Of a stretch of 64,000 bases of DNA, positions 9,140-18,846 are shown one piece after another. The DNA is from Segetibacter koreensis DSM 18137. GTDB lineage: Bacteria; Bacteroidota; Bacteroidia; Chitinophagales; Chitinophagaceae. Position numbers and translations under genes: made by a program. Location: positions 330,919 through 394,918 of the forward strand of contig NZ_KB893337.1 of assembly GCF_000374045.1 (NCBI RefSeq), in the 5' to 3' direction. Under the pieces are notes generated by a model. The model made no database searches. It was not told the DNA's origin and saw nothing but the letters and a program-made list of their open reading frames with translations. The stretch's first letter is position 1. Every line of letters begins with the position of its first letter.

Positions 9140-9985
9140 TCAGAAGAGTAATTTTGCTTTTATAATTGTTCTATTTCGCACCAACAGTTGTAAATTCCTT
9201 CCCCCATTTTTCTCCATTAGCTCTATCAACAAGTACTTGTCATCAGGAATAGTAAATTTTGGTACAGCAAAAACGACTACGTTTGTTGCATCGCCTTTTA
9301 TTGTTGAAGTATCACCATAAACATAGAGTGGATCCACTTGGAGTTCTTGGCTTGCTGTCCGCTTAGATTTCTTTTCGTCCTTAATAAAGAAGCGAAGCAT
9401 ATCTACATCATAATTGATGTTTGAATAATTTGCGATTTTAACTCTAAAAAAAATTACATCAGTCTTAATATAAATTCCATCCAAAGTGAATTTGACGTCG
9501 TAATTGTAAGCTGTTACTCCATGTGTTTTTTTTCCTTTGCCGGCAATTCTTTCAGCGTCTATCTGTATTTCAGCTTCGTTATAAATCGGTTTTAATAAGT
9601 GTGGTTGCCCAACATGCATCCCATTTGTAAAAGATAAATTGATCACAGATGGGTTGCTTACGTAATCAAGGACGAAAGAGTAAAGCTTCCCGTCGGCTGT
9701 GATAACGCTTAGATTTGTCTGAGGAAAATTTTCTCTACCAGCCTTTACTAACAAAATATTTTCAACACCCTTAGCTTTTTGAGCCAACACATCCGCACTT
9801 CCTCTGTCTACACTTTTTATAGCATATTGAAAAATGAGGTTAGTAGTTTTATTTAAGGTTATCTTGAGAGGATAAGGTTCTATGATAGTAGGAAGAAATT
9901 CTCCGCCTGAACTTTGAGAAAATAAAGTATCGCTGGTGAAAAGAAAAAATACTCCAACTATCATTATTACACATATTCGTTTCAT
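9140..9985 (-). CDS. traN: Conjugative transposon protein TraN (VirB9-like)
   Basis: Predicted periplasmic or outer-membrane part of the mating pore. The ATG at 9985 gives a 281-residue protein with a clear signal peptide (MKRICVIMIVGVFFLF...LFSQ). An ATG further upstream at 10063 would add 26 residues lying over traM, so the internal start is chosen. The central GKLYSFVLDYV and the two-beta-domain layout fit the TraN family of Bacteroidota conjugative transposons, the functional counterpart of VirB9. It lies 13 bp after traM. Confidence 0.82.
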   Translation of the reverse strand: MKRICVIMIVGVFFLFTSDTLFSQSSGGEFLPTIIEPYPLKITLNKTTNLIFQYAIKSVDRGSADVLAQKAKGVENILLVKAGRENFPQTNLSVITADGKLYSFVLDYVSNPSVINLSFTNGMHVGQPHLLKPIYNEAEIQIDAERIAGKGKKTHGVTAYNYDVKFTLDGIYIKTDVIFFRVKIANYSNINYDVDMLRFFIKDEKKSKRTASQELQVDPLYVYGDTSTIKGDATNVVVFAVPKFTIPDDKYLLIELMEKNGGRNLQLLVRNRTIIKAKLLF

Positions 9986-9998
9986 TTTGGCAGAGTAT

Positions 9999-11363
9999 TT
10001 ATGGTTGATAGTTGATGTTGTTGGAAAGAGATTGAAAAATTTGGGATGATGCTTTTTTTTCATCCCTAAGCAAAACCTGGTATCCTGCTTTAACGATAAC
10101 TTTTATAAGTTTGGCTTTCCCATTCAATAGTGTTTTGGCAGCTTCCAATCCTGCAGTAGCGGCCTGCGCTTTAAAAGATGGATCTAATGTTGTAATTCCC
10201 ATTTCTTGCATCGTCCGCTCCGTAGCCTTCTTAGCAAAATCATGAGTAATTGCTCCAGGTATATAAATGCCATCAATACCATCCATGTCAACTACAGATA
10301 ATTCGACTGGGTAAAGAGAATTTTTATAACGAATACTAGTAATCTTAACTATTAATCGCTCTCCGTTTAAAGTTGCCATGCCAAATACAAAACTGTTCTT
10401 AGGAATAAGATTGCCGTTAATAAAAATTTCATCCAGCAACCTTAGCTTTACGATTGAGCCATCGACCAGTACTTGCTGTTGATAAACAACTGCCTTAATT
10501 GCATTTTCAACAACCAGTTTCGTATCAACGTCTTCATTCAGTGCATAAAATCTATTTGTTGTAAGCCTGGATTCATAAGCAGCTTTGTCACTTATTAACA
10601 AACTATTAAAATCATTATTAGCGTTAACATTAACTTCAAATATCTGCCCCTTATTTGCTTCCGAAGTTTGTCGTATCCTTTCGTTCACCCTTTCAGGATG
10701 TTGAATGTCTAATATCTTTTCCATCACTCCATTTAATTCCTTCATCTCCGGGTCTTCATTACCAGTATCGGGTTTGTTTACTGTCATCATTTGCTCTAGT
10801 CGATTGATTTCAGAACTACCCATAGAAGGAAGTGGTACTCTTTCTACGTTTCCATAATTACGGGATTTCTTTATAGACTTTGTTGAAACCTGGTTCATTA
10901 CTTTATCTAATTGTTCAAGCTTGCTATAAACTTTTGCTTCATTTGAATCTTGATCAGTACTGGCGTAAGGGTAAGCATCGATTTTGTTACTCCTGTAAGA
11001 AAATGTCGGTTTGTATCGTATAGCTGATAAACTATCGTTTGTCAACGGTCCTCTCCTTCCTGAATTTATTTCACCTGAATAGTATGGATCATTCTTGATT
11101 AGCCCCTTAAGCTTTGCAGAATCGGATTCGGCTTTTTCATAGTAACTCAACTTATCTAAGGGCTTATCATCTTTTAAGTTGGCATCCGGCAATTGCGTGT
11201 TCAACCCTTGATTCGAACCTGCTTGTTCACGCTGACCATCATTTGTCTTTCCTCCACCTAATGTCCAAAATAACAGGGTTACAAATGGCAATACCAGTAA
11301 CGGCAGTCCAAGTAAAAACTTACGTTTTCGTAACAGCTGAGGCGAGAATGTTTCTGTTTCCAT
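9999..11363 (-). CDS. traM: Conjugative transposon protein TraM (VirB10-like)
   Basis: Predicted inner-membrane-anchored scaffold of the type IV secretion channel. From the ATG at 11363 (454 residues) the protein has a short cytoplasmic N terminus, one membrane segment (LLGLPLLVLPFVTLLFW), a long flexible acidic linker and a C-terminal globular domain (LVDGSIVKLRLLDEIFINGN, PKNSFVFG). The upstream ATG at 11405 would overlap the previous gene, whereas 11363 leaves a 4-bp gap. This architecture matches TraM/VirB10. Confidence 0.85.
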   Translation of the reverse strand: METETFSPQLLRKRKFLLGLPLLVLPFVTLLFWTLGGGKTNDGQREQAGSNQGLNTQLPDANLKDDKPLDKLSYYEKAESDSAKLKGLIKNDPYYSGEINSGRRGPLTNDSLSAIRYKPTFSYRSNKIDAYPYASTDQDSNEAKVYSKLEQLDKVMNQVSTKSIKKSRNYGNVERVPLPSMGSSEINRLEQMMTVNKPDTGNEDPEMKELNGVMEKILDIQHPERVNERIRQTSEANKGQIFEVNVNANNDFNSLLISDKAAYESRLTTNRFYALNEDVDTKLVVENAIKAVVYQQQVLVDGSIVKLRLLDEIFINGNLIPKNSFVFGMATLNGERLIVKITSIRYKNSLYPVELSVVDMDGIDGIYIPGAITHDFAKKATERTMQEMGITTLDPSFKAQAATAGLEAAKTLLNGKAKLIKVIVKAGYQVLLRDEKKASSQIFQSLSNNINYQP

Positions 11364-11367
11364 AACT

Positions 11368-11796
11368 CTATTTTTTGGATGATTGTGATTGAACAAGATT
11401 TTCAATGAAAGCCAGGCTGTCTAATAGACCATGTCTATTCTTAATAATGCCATCATATATTTTCCTTCCGGAATCGCTTTGAGCAAGACTGTCTAGGTAA
11501 ACTCTAAACTTTTTAATTTTTTCAAACTCATCTTTAGATATACCTATCGATGGGTTTATTTGTGTATACTCTTTAGCTATTATTTGTTTAGGTATTCTTA
11601 TACTTGTAGTAAATAAGGATCGTATGGAATGGGTACCAGAAATGCTGACAATTATTAAGTAAGCAGAAATACTAAAAGAGACTAAACAATATCCTACAAG
11701 AATAAACCTTTTAGTATTTGAGGGCAGCTTTTCAAATTGAATATGAAGGAAGGATGAAAATCGTTCCTGTTTTTTACATATATTCAAAGGAAACAT
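11368..11796 (-). CDS. Small inner-membrane conjugation protein (TraL-like position)
   Basis: A 142-residue protein with one strong membrane segment (FILVGYCLVSFSISAYLII) and a charged helical C terminus. It lies between traK and traM, where Bacteroidota conjugative transposons carry the small membrane protein TraL. The assignment rests on gene order and topology rather than a sequence motif. It follows traK by 2 bp. Confidence 0.6.
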   Translation of the reverse strand: MFPLNICKKQERFSSFLHIQFEKLPSNTKRFILVGYCLVSFSISAYLIIVSISGTHSIRSLFTTSIRIPKQIIAKEYTQINPSIGISKDEFEKIKKFRVYLDSLAQSDSGRKIYDGIIKNRHGLLDSLAFIENLVQSQSSKK

Positions 11797-11798
11797 GA

Positions 11799-12416
11799 TT
11801 AACGATTTTCTGTTTTAACATCTCTGTTATCAATTGTATTCCAACGTTCTATTAAGAAGCCATGGGAATTATTATCCGACCTGCTTACATTTCGCAAATA
11901 GCCTTCTGTCACGAGACTTCTGAAAACTATACTGGTAGTTCTTATAATTTTTTCGGTTGCATAGCAACGGAAGTAGTAAGGGTATCGATTGATATCTATT
12001 TGAATACTGTCGACATTTACCTGCTGGCTAATATTACCTGAAATAATATTAGAATAATAAGAGTTCTCTTTTAAGTTATCATAAGCTCTTTTTGCAGAAC
12101 CATCAGCTAAATACAACGCTTTAGTTATGTTAGTTTGAATTACTTTTTCGTCCGGGTCGAGAGTAAAAAAATTTTGATGGAAGCTTTTAATGTGGTCCTT
12201 AGCTTCTACAATTATATTATCCTTTCTATCAGAAGCATAAGCCTCAAGCGCTTTCCCATTCGCGAGGATATACACCTTGCCCTGCATGCTGCCTACCAAT
12301 CGATAACTTTTATAAAGAACAAAACCGCAAAGCATAATACTGGCAACAATTACTATTAATGTAAACATTCGAACGTACCTAAATGCAGTATCTATATTTT
12401 TCATTTGCGTAAACAT
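11799..12416 (-). CDS. traK: Conjugative transposon protein TraK (VirB8-like)
   Basis: Assembly factor of the mating channel. The protein opens MFTQMKNIDTAFRYVRMF and has a single membrane anchor near residues 18-37. A compact periplasmic domain follows (ALYLADGSAKRAYDNLKENSYYSNII, RYPYYFRCYATEKIIR), typical of the TraK family. Either the first ATG or the one four codons later could be the start. It sits between traJ and the TraL-like gene. Confidence 0.87.
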   Translation of the reverse strand: MFTQMKNIDTAFRYVRMFTLIVIVASIMLCGFVLYKSYRLVGSMQGKVYILANGKALEAYASDRKDNIIVEAKDHIKSFHQNFFTLDPDEKVIQTNITKALYLADGSAKRAYDNLKENSYYSNIISGNISQQVNVDSIQIDINRYPYYFRCYATEKIIRTTSIVFRSLVTEGYLRNVSRSDNNSHGFLIERWNTIDNRDVKTENR

Positions 12417-12428
12417 GGCTAATCTTTT

Positions 12429-13604
12429 TTATTTGCCTGAAATTTTATCTTTGAAATAGTCGCTACCCTTTGAACCCGCAACTCCGTTTCGTAACATATT
12501 AGAAGCATCTCCGTAAACATCTTTAACCATTGTCGCAGCAGACGTTGCTGTCGTGCTGGCTGCAAGCTTATTGGAAGAGCTCATAAAATTGCTTACTTTA
12601 TAAAGAAGAGTATTTCCACCACCTGCATGAACAATATAATTAGCAACTGAAGGAACGGTGAGATAGCCCGCAATTCCTATTAGCATAAAGACCAGATATG
12701 CCATGTCCGTAGAGCTAAAAAATGTATCACCTGTGTCCTGCACCTGTTGAAGATCCAGTATCAACATCTTTTCCTGAATCTTCGCTATGATTGAACCAAA
12801 AATGTTTGCGACAGGCAACCAAAGAAATGTATTAATATATCGGGCAATCCAAACGGTAATGGTGTGTTGAAAACCATCAAAGACAGCAATTCCAAATACA
12901 AGGGGGCCAAGTATTGCCAATACAATTAAATTGAAAGTTCTTATTGTATTTATACAAAGTGCAGCAGCTTCATATAACAATTGTAATACTTCGCTCATCC
13001 ATTCCTTAACCGAGTTTCTAAAATTGTACGAAACTTTGGCCAAGGCAAATTTGATGTCATTGCCAATGCTTTCAAACATATCTTCTCCCCTTCCACTCTT
13101 GTCATCCGGATAGGTGTACTTATACCATTTATCTCTATCACCAAATCCAGTCTCACCTATATACATTTGCCATGCGCCAGAGGCTTTTGTCATTTCTTCC
13201 TTTTGTTTAAGAAGCACTGCTATAGATTGATCAGAATCTTTCATCATTGCTGCAGTAGCAGTAACCGTAGGATCCATTATTCCATTAATCATAGCAAGAA
13301 CAGAAGGAAAGATCATTACTGCAAAACCTATTACAAAAGGCCTGAACAAGGGATACAAATCAATTGGTTCTGCATTAGCAATATCTCTCCAAACTCTTGA
13401 TGCTATGTACCATGTGGCTGCAAATCCTGCTATGCCCTGTCCCACTCCAATAAGCTTGCTGCATAAAGGCAGCATATCTTTGTATAACTGGTCCAGCACA
13501 GCATGTAATCCCTTTACGTCATCCGAGAATCCTTGTGCTTCGGATAAGACAGGCAATAAGATGCCTATTACCGCCCAAAGGGCAGATTTTCTATACATTG
13601 TCAT
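12429..13604 (-). CDS. traJ: Conjugative transposon protein TraJ (VirB6-like)
   Basis: Polytopic inner-membrane channel component. The N terminus is a signal-anchor (LWAVIGILLPVLSEAQG). Several hydrophobic segments follow, including IGVGQGIAGFAATWYI, FVIGFAVMIFPSVLAMI, LIVLAILGPLVFGIAVF and MAYLVFMLIGIAGYLTV. DPTVTATAAMMKDSD and WIARYINTFLWLPVANIFG resemble the TraJ family. It is 12 bp before traK and 6 bp after the TerB-like gene. Confidence 0.87.
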   Translation of the reverse strand: MTMYRKSALWAVIGILLPVLSEAQGFSDDVKGLHAVLDQLYKDMLPLCSKLIGVGQGIAGFAATWYIASRVWRDIANAEPIDLYPLFRPFVIGFAVMIFPSVLAMINGIMDPTVTATAAMMKDSDQSIAVLLKQKEEMTKASGAWQMYIGETGFGDRDKWYKYTYPDDKSGRGEDMFESIGNDIKFALAKVSYNFRNSVKEWMSEVLQLLYEAAALCINTIRTFNLIVLAILGPLVFGIAVFDGFQHTITVWIARYINTFLWLPVANIFGSIIAKIQEKMLILDLQQVQDTGDTFFSSTDMAYLVFMLIGIAGYLTVPSVANYIVHAGGGNTLLYKVSNFMSSSNKLAASTTATSAATMVKDVYGDASNMLRNGVAGSKGSDYFKDKISGK

Positions 13605-13610
13605 TGCTTT

Positions 13611-14240
13611 TTAATAATTTATGCCGTACATATTTTTTAGGCTTTTTGCATCGTTTCTTTCCCTGGCTCTTTGTATAGCGAGTATAGCAGTGTTATCGTT
13701 AAAGTCACGAAGAAACACTAGTTTATCTTGCATTTCATTATAAATGTTATCGATGGCTTTTAACCTGTCTTCATCCGACATGCGAAGTTTGTTTGCTGTA
13801 ATTATGGTTATTAGGGCATCCAAATTTTTCAGGCTAAGATTAAAGAGATTTGAATAAACTTTACTTAAGTAATTTAGTTCGTTCATACTAAAATTTCCAT
13901 TACGACTAAACCTGGAATAAGCGCTCTTACTTTCCTTTACTATTGAAACCTGAAAGGTTATGATCTCTCTGACTTTGCGATATTTTTTTACTGCGGGACT
14001 AACAGCTAGTAAGCCATCTAAGAAAGATTTATGTAAATAAAAGTTTCCTTGAGACAGATCTTTGATAGTATTATACCCGGTGCTTACAATAACATATCCC
14101 TTTTTTAAATTAGTTAGAATTTCCTTTAAATAAGCCAGCCTTTCTACATTCAACAATAACTGCTGTGCTTCTTGTGACTGTGCTGATAATTGTACTAAAT
14201 TTCCTACATTCAGAAATAAGAATATTATTGCTTTTTTCAT
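13611..14240 (-). CDS. Secreted helical protein of the TraI/'TerB-like' conjugation family, copy 3
   Basis: A 209-residue protein with a signal peptide (MKKAIIFLFLNVGNLVQLSAQ) and an all-helical body. It shares the order KKGY-IVSTGYNTIKDLSQGNF-LHK with the next two upstream genes, and the ending RAxERNDAxSLKxMYGI. Proteins like it are often labelled TerB tellurite-resistance family, but nothing here indicates tellurite resistance. Its place between traI and traJ suggests a periplasmic part of the conjugation apparatus. Confidence 0.75.
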   Translation of the reverse strand: MKKAIIFLFLNVGNLVQLSAQSQEAQQLLLNVERLAYLKEILTNLKKGYVIVSTGYNTIKDLSQGNFYLHKSFLDGLLAVSPAVKKYRKVREIITFQVSIVKESKSAYSRFSRNGNFSMNELNYLSKVYSNLFNLSLKNLDALITIITANKLRMSDEDRLKAIDNIYNEMQDKLVFLRDFNDNTAILAIQRARERNDAKSLKNMYGINY

Positions 14241-14245
14241 GACTG

Positions 14246-14890
14246 CTATTTTTCAATTCCATAAATGCTGCGGCTTGTTTCGATGTTATTTTTTTCTTTA
14301 CTTCTTGCAACTGCTAAAACTTTTGCTTCATCACCGAAGCTTTTTGCAAATAGATATTTATCCTCAAGAGTGTTATAAATACCCTCAATTCTTTCCAGCC
14401 TTTCATCATCTTTCATGTCCAATTTACCCGCTGAAATAACTGCAATAAGCTCATCGATGTCATCTCCACAACTATTGATGAGATTAGCAAACACTTTAGA
14501 GACAAAGTCAATCTCAGATTTACTATATATGTGGTTTGTCTGAACGTACTTATAAGTCTGTTTGTAAATTTCCAATACTTGTTTATGTAATGAAATAATA
14601 TCCGCTACTTTAGAATACTCTCTTATTGTCGGATTAACATTTTTTAATGAGCTAAAGAAATCATCGTGGAGATTAAAATCACCTTTTTTTATGTTACCAA
14701 TTGTTGTTAGTCCATTCCTCGCTATTACGTATCCTTTTTGTACATATCGGAGGTACACTTTAAAAGCTGTAATTTGTTCCAACAAATATTTTCTCTGTGT
14801 CTTCTTTTGCTTGAACCACTCGTCAAATGTTTGGCCTATGCTTATCTCGTAACTAAATGTGATTAGAATAGCCAAGACAACTTTTTTCAT
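14246..14890 (-). CDS. Secreted helical protein of the TraI/'TerB-like' conjugation family, copy 2
   Basis: A 214-residue paralogue of the genes on both sides. The ATG at 14890 gives a signal peptide (MKKVVLAILITFSYEISIGQ); an ATG at 14926 would overlap the upstream gene and is not favoured. Shared features are YVQKGYVIARNGLTTIGNIKKGDFNLHDDFF, the RxxxGIYNxxxDK segment and the end AVARSKEKNNIETSRSIYGI. It follows the upstream paralogue by about 20 bp and precedes the next by 5 bp. Confidence 0.72.
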   Translation of the reverse strand: MKKVVLAILITFSYEISIGQTFDEWFKQKKTQRKYLLEQITAFKVYLRYVQKGYVIARNGLTTIGNIKKGDFNLHDDFFSSLKNVNPTIREYSKVADIISLHKQVLEIYKQTYKYVQTNHIYSKSEIDFVSKVFANLINSCGDDIDELIAVISAGKLDMKDDERLERIEGIYNTLEDKYLFAKSFGDEAKVLAVARSKEKNNIETSRSIYGIEK

Positions 14891-14909
14891 GTTATCGTCC
14901 TTTTTTACC

Positions 14910-15590
14910 TTATTGTTCAAGCCCATACAGTTCCCTTACAACAGCTATGTCATTCTCCGTTTTCGCTCGTTGCAAACTCATAAGTACATTTTGCTGATTA
15001 AAATTGATGAGGTCGCCATAATTTGTTTCAACCTGCTGATATGCCCTGTCTATTATTTCTAATCGCTTAGCGTCAGACATCTGGGTTGAAAAAGAATTTA
15101 TTACTAAAAATATCTGGTCAAGATTTTTTACACTTTCATCCAAGATGCCCGTATATACCCTTCCCATGTATTCAATTTCTTCTTTTGTAAAATGTTTATC
15201 CTGTTTGAGAAGTCCCCACGCATGTTTATATTCAGCCACGAGTTGGACTTGTTTATCAGTTATTTCCCTTACCCTATTGTAGTAGGAAATAATAGCTTTT
15301 ACTTTCCATAACTCGTCGTAGTAATCTTTGTATAACTGCCTTTGTTTTTCTACCCAATCTGTAATTTCATTTAGCTTTGTTTCTGACATTGTATTTTCTG
15401 TTACCTTTTGCGCATTCTGTAGCCAGATAGTTTTATTCTGTAGTCTTTGAACCTTTAAATCAACTGCCCTAATCACTTTTTTAATTCCGGCCTTTATAAT
15501 GTCTGCAATAGGCTCTTGTGCAGATGCTTTACTACCAGTTGCCATCAATGAAAGCATCATTATACTTATAACCACTCCTAGCCTCTTCAT
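14910..15590 (-). CDS. traI: Conjugative transposon protein TraI-like (family copy 1)
   Basis: A 226-residue secreted protein, with signal peptide MKRLGVVISIMMLSLMATGSKASAQ followed by amphipathic helices. The segment VDLKVQRLQNKTIWLQNAQKVTENTMSE is characteristic of the TraI protein of Bacteroidota conjugative transposons. The C-terminal half (DKHFTKEEIEYMGRVYTGIL, SLQRAKTENDIAVVRELYGLE) aligns by eye with the next two genes, so the three form a tandem family. The gene symbol follows the Bacteroidota CTn nomenclature, not the F-plasmid relaxase. Confidence 0.75.
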   Translation of the reverse strand: MKRLGVVISIMMLSLMATGSKASAQEPIADIIKAGIKKVIRAVDLKVQRLQNKTIWLQNAQKVTENTMSETKLNEITDWVEKQRQLYKDYYDELWKVKAIISYYNRVREITDKQVQLVAEYKHAWGLLKQDKHFTKEEIEYMGRVYTGILDESVKNLDQIFLVINSFSTQMSDAKRLEIIDRAYQQVETNYGDLINFNQQNVLMSLQRAKTENDIAVVRELYGLEQ

Positions 15591-15609
15591 GAGAATGTCA
15601 TTTACTTAA

Positions 15610-16017
15610 TTACTTAACAAGACTGTTTAAACTTTTGATCCTTTTATAAGTTGCACCACTCAATAACAAGAGTAAACGTTCCGGAAAAAAGGAACACTTT
15701 CTCTCGCCGCCACCCACTTCCTCGAGTTGCTTTGTCGAATTATCATAACAAGCTATCCACTTGTCAACTTTCTGTTTATGAAGCAAAGTATTATCAAAAC
15801 AATTGCCCTTCCATGTTACCTGGATGATCTTATATATATCCCCCAGATCACTGATTTTTTTTATCATAACCTTCTCAATAATCCTGCAATTACCTTCATT
15901 CCAATTTCTTCGATATATACCAGGCATACACATTAGCATTGCTTTCTCTTGGAGCGCGTTCTTATATGACAGAAATAATGACAGTTTCAGTCTGCGCAGA
16001 TTGTCTTTCCATTTCAT
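15610..16017 (-). CDS. Hypothetical protein between traG and traI
   Basis: A 135-residue basic protein (MKWKDNLRRLKLSLFLSYKN...) with five cysteines and no signal peptide. It lies between traG and the TraI-like gene in the same direction, with gaps of 38 and 19 bp. No family was recognised. Its place suggests a conjugation accessory role. Confidence 0.5.
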   Translation of the reverse strand: MKWKDNLRRLKLSLFLSYKNALQEKAMLMCMPGIYRRNWNEGNCRIIEKVMIKKISDLGDIYKIIQVTWKGNCFDNTLLHKQKVDKWIACYDNSTKQLEEVGGGERKCSFFPERLLLLLSGATYKRIKSLNSLVK

Positions 16018-16055
16018 GGCTGTAAATTTTGATGATGATTGAATTATGAAATTTC

Positions 16056-18524
16056 TTATATCACTCGTGTATTTACTTTAGCAGCGAGTGCTGCAATACC
16101 TTTTTGTATGCTTCCATATTTGTGTGAGTATTGTAGCACTTTAACTTTCTCGGTTTCTTCTGTTGTGTATGCTAAATATTCTTCCAGGCTAACTTCCGTC
16201 CTATACACTTTTGATAACATTCCACCTAAGCTGATGAACACTTCTTTATATTTTTTTGATGGGTCGTTTGCTCTATTAACCGATAATATCAGCGCCTTTT
16301 CCTTTTCAGTTAAACCTAGTAATTCCTGTATTTGCCCAAACTTGTTTTGATACTTACTTTGGTCGAGCAAAATTTTACAATCGCTGTTGTTGATAATTGC
16401 TTCCTTTACTACTTTAGACGATATAATGTCCTCAACTTCTTGCGTAACGACTATGGCTTCCCCAAAAAACTTTCGAACTGTTTTGAACAAATACTTGATG
16501 TATTCTGCCATCCCTTCCTTTGCAATCGCTTTCCATGCTTCCTCAATAAGTATCATCTTACGAACGCCCTTTAACTTGCGCATTTTCGAGACAAATACTT
16601 CCATAACTATGATAGTTACTACAGGAAATAGTATTGGATGATCTTTTATATTGTCGAGTTCAAACACAATAAACCTTTCTTGTAGCAACTCAAGATTTGT
16701 AGTTGCATTTAATAAGTAATCAAATTCCCCTCCTTGGTAAAAAGGTCGCAGGACATACAGGAAGTTATCTACATCGAAGTCTTTTTCTTTCACCCGATCC
16801 TCAGCCAGTATCAGAACAAAGTCGTGGTTCAGGAAATTATAAAAGCTATTAAAACATGGGAAAATATGTTTATTCTTGGCAAGCTTCTCATAATAAAGTT
16901 GCAATGCATTAGATAACGCCACATATTCTGACCGGTTGAAGCTTTCGTCGTCCTTTTTCCATAATGCAAGTAATAGTGTTTTCAGGCTTTCTTTCTTTTC
17001 CGTATCTAGACTATCTCCTTCTCCAATGTAGAAGGGGTTGAACTTTATAGGATTTGTTTCATCATAAGTAAAATAATATCCGTTAACCATGTCACACAAA
17101 CCCTTATAACTATGTCCAACGTCTACCAGCAAAATATGCGTTCCTTGTTCATAATAGCTCCTAACCATATGATTGGTAAAGAAAGATTTTCCGCTACCAC
17201 TAGGACCTAAAATAAACTTGTTTCTATTGGTGCATATTCCTTTTCTCAATGGTTCGTCACTTATATCAACATGCAGAGGCTTACCTGTCAACCTGTCTCC
17301 TAGACGTATGCCCGTCGGGCTAAGGGAAGATCTATAATTCGTTTCGAGGTTAAAAAAACATGTAGCTTGTTCAGCGAACGTATCGAATGTGTCATTCATG
17401 GGAAAATCAGCTTCATTGCCTGGTATACCAGCCCAAAAGATTTGAGGTGCACCGATTGTCTCTTGTTTAACAGATGCATCCATCTGTGCGAGAGCAGAAG
17501 TCACTTTATTCTTTATTTCCTTTACCTCATCTTTATTGTCTGTCCATACAAATAAATTGAAGTGAGCTTTAACAGGCAACCTTTGTTGGCTGACCGCCTC
17601 ATTTAAAAAATCATTAGTAGCATCTCGAGCCAGCGTATTTTCACGGGAATAAGCAGAAAGAGATTGAAGTTTTAATCGTTTACTTTCAAATTTGCGAATG
17701 GCCTGTCGGTAGTTTTCTATAAAAATGTACTGATTATAAATGTGATTACATGGCAAGAGCTGTCCCAGGGCACATGCAAAACCAACACTAAATTTTGTTT
17801 GATCTGTTGAATACTTATCGTAATTTATTCTTGATCCACATAATGCCGGCAAATCGTCAGCGCTTGCCAAGGTGTAAAACTGCGCATACTGGTCGCCTAT
17901 TTTAATACCATTCTTAAAATCAATATCCTTTGTATGCAACCGAATATCGTTGTCAGAAAGAAAACAGTACTTCTCAATAACACCTACTCTTTTCGCTTGA
18001 CTAATCAAATGTTCATCTGTCAGTCTTCTCAATGTAACAAATCCGCTGTCTTCCATGATACGTTTAAACTGTCCTGCGACTGTTACAAAATCTTCCAGCA
18101 TTTGAGCATTTAGAACTTGTGGTGGTACAATTGAAGGACGAAGCAAATTTGAAAAAAGGGATGTAGAGAGTTTTCTTCCGACTGGTTTTTTCGTTAAAAA
18201 AATATAACAAGTATGATTTAGAAAAGGTCTCTCATTAAAGAAACGATCACTGCTACCAGAAAGAAAGCTGGTATTGCACTTTAGAAAATCGGGGGCATAT
18301 TTCTTATCAATAAACCAGTCCTGCTTATGAAAAACTGATAGTTTAGGTAAAACTTTAATGGCTTTAACCCATGCCTGGTGAAATGCTTCATACTCCTGAT
18401 TCGATAAAGTAAAAATCTCAGGCAGTTCAACTTCAAATACAATAGTTATATCTCCTTGTTTTGATAGGATACAATCGTGTTCTACACCCATTATCGGCAG
18501 AAGTTCATCTAGATATCTTTCCAT
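16056..18524 (-). CDS. traG: Conjugation ATPase TraG (VirB4-like)
   Basis: Energises pilus or channel assembly at the inner membrane. The 822-residue protein has the N-terminal DUF3875-type region of Bacteroidota TraG (MERYLDELLPIMGVEHDCILSK) and a C-terminal RecA-like ATPase. Walker A is GPSGSGKSFF (about residue 438), followed by LLVDVGHSYKGL, and Walker B is MILIEEAWKAIA. The length is typical. Its start overlaps the end of traF by 20 bp, indicating tight coupling. Confidence 0.95.
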   Translation of the reverse strand: MERYLDELLPIMGVEHDCILSKQGDITIVFEVELPEIFTLSNQEYEAFHQAWVKAIKVLPKLSVFHKQDWFIDKKYAPDFLKCNTSFLSGSSDRFFNERPFLNHTCYIFLTKKPVGRKLSTSLFSNLLRPSIVPPQVLNAQMLEDFVTVAGQFKRIMEDSGFVTLRRLTDEHLISQAKRVGVIEKYCFLSDNDIRLHTKDIDFKNGIKIGDQYAQFYTLASADDLPALCGSRINYDKYSTDQTKFSVGFACALGQLLPCNHIYNQYIFIENYRQAIRKFESKRLKLQSLSAYSRENTLARDATNDFLNEAVSQQRLPVKAHFNLFVWTDNKDEVKEIKNKVTSALAQMDASVKQETIGAPQIFWAGIPGNEADFPMNDTFDTFAEQATCFFNLETNYRSSLSPTGIRLGDRLTGKPLHVDISDEPLRKGICTNRNKFILGPSGSGKSFFTNHMVRSYYEQGTHILLVDVGHSYKGLCDMVNGYYFTYDETNPIKFNPFYIGEGDSLDTEKKESLKTLLLALWKKDDESFNRSEYVALSNALQLYYEKLAKNKHIFPCFNSFYNFLNHDFVLILAEDRVKEKDFDVDNFLYVLRPFYQGGEFDYLLNATTNLELLQERFIVFELDNIKDHPILFPVVTIIVMEVFVSKMRKLKGVRKMILIEEAWKAIAKEGMAEYIKYLFKTVRKFFGEAIVVTQEVEDIISSKVVKEAIINNSDCKILLDQSKYQNKFGQIQELLGLTEKEKALILSVNRANDPSKKYKEVFISLGGMLSKVYRTEVSLEEYLAYTTEETEKVKVLQYSHKYGSIQKGIAALAAKVNTRVI

Positions 18525-18846
18525 TGTGTAAGCTTAATTTCATAAAGGTTTTTCTTGAATTTGACCTGATAGCGTTAGGAATTGACTTATGTGCGAGTTT
18601 TTTCATCATCCCGTGTTCTCCATATTTGTTACTGGCTGCGTATACTTTAAGTATAAGAATGATCCCCAAAATCAAAATAGTTCCAACGCAAATGAAGGGA
18701 TTAATACCAATTATATAAAGGATAGCAAATAGTATTAATAGCCCCACCAGGCCTGTCGCCAGGTACCATATGTACTGTGCCTTTAGTCCTTTAAATTCAA
18801 TTGGCCTGTTGATGCCCTTGTTTATTTGGTATACACTATTGCTCAT
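18505..18846 (-). CDS. traF: Conjugative transposon protein TraF (DUF4133, VirB3-like)
   Basis: A 113-residue protein starting VYQINKGINRPIEFKGLKAQ, the hallmark of DUF4133. It has two adjacent membrane segments (WYLATGLVGLLILFAILYII and FICVGTILILGIILILKVY) and a basic tail. It normally lies between traE and traG, as here. It is read after the spliced traE exon 2. Confidence 0.9.
   Translation of the reverse strand: MSNSVYQINKGINRPIEFKGLKAQYIWYLATGLVGLLILFAILYIIGINPFICVGTILILGIILILKVYAASNKYGEHGMMKKLAHKSIPNAIRSNSRKTFMKLSLHNGKISR

Noticed and set aside
13611..14890. Tellurite resistance from TerB-like proteins
   Set aside because: They are secreted tra-cluster proteins in tandem with TraI. 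The label comes from distant fold similarity only.
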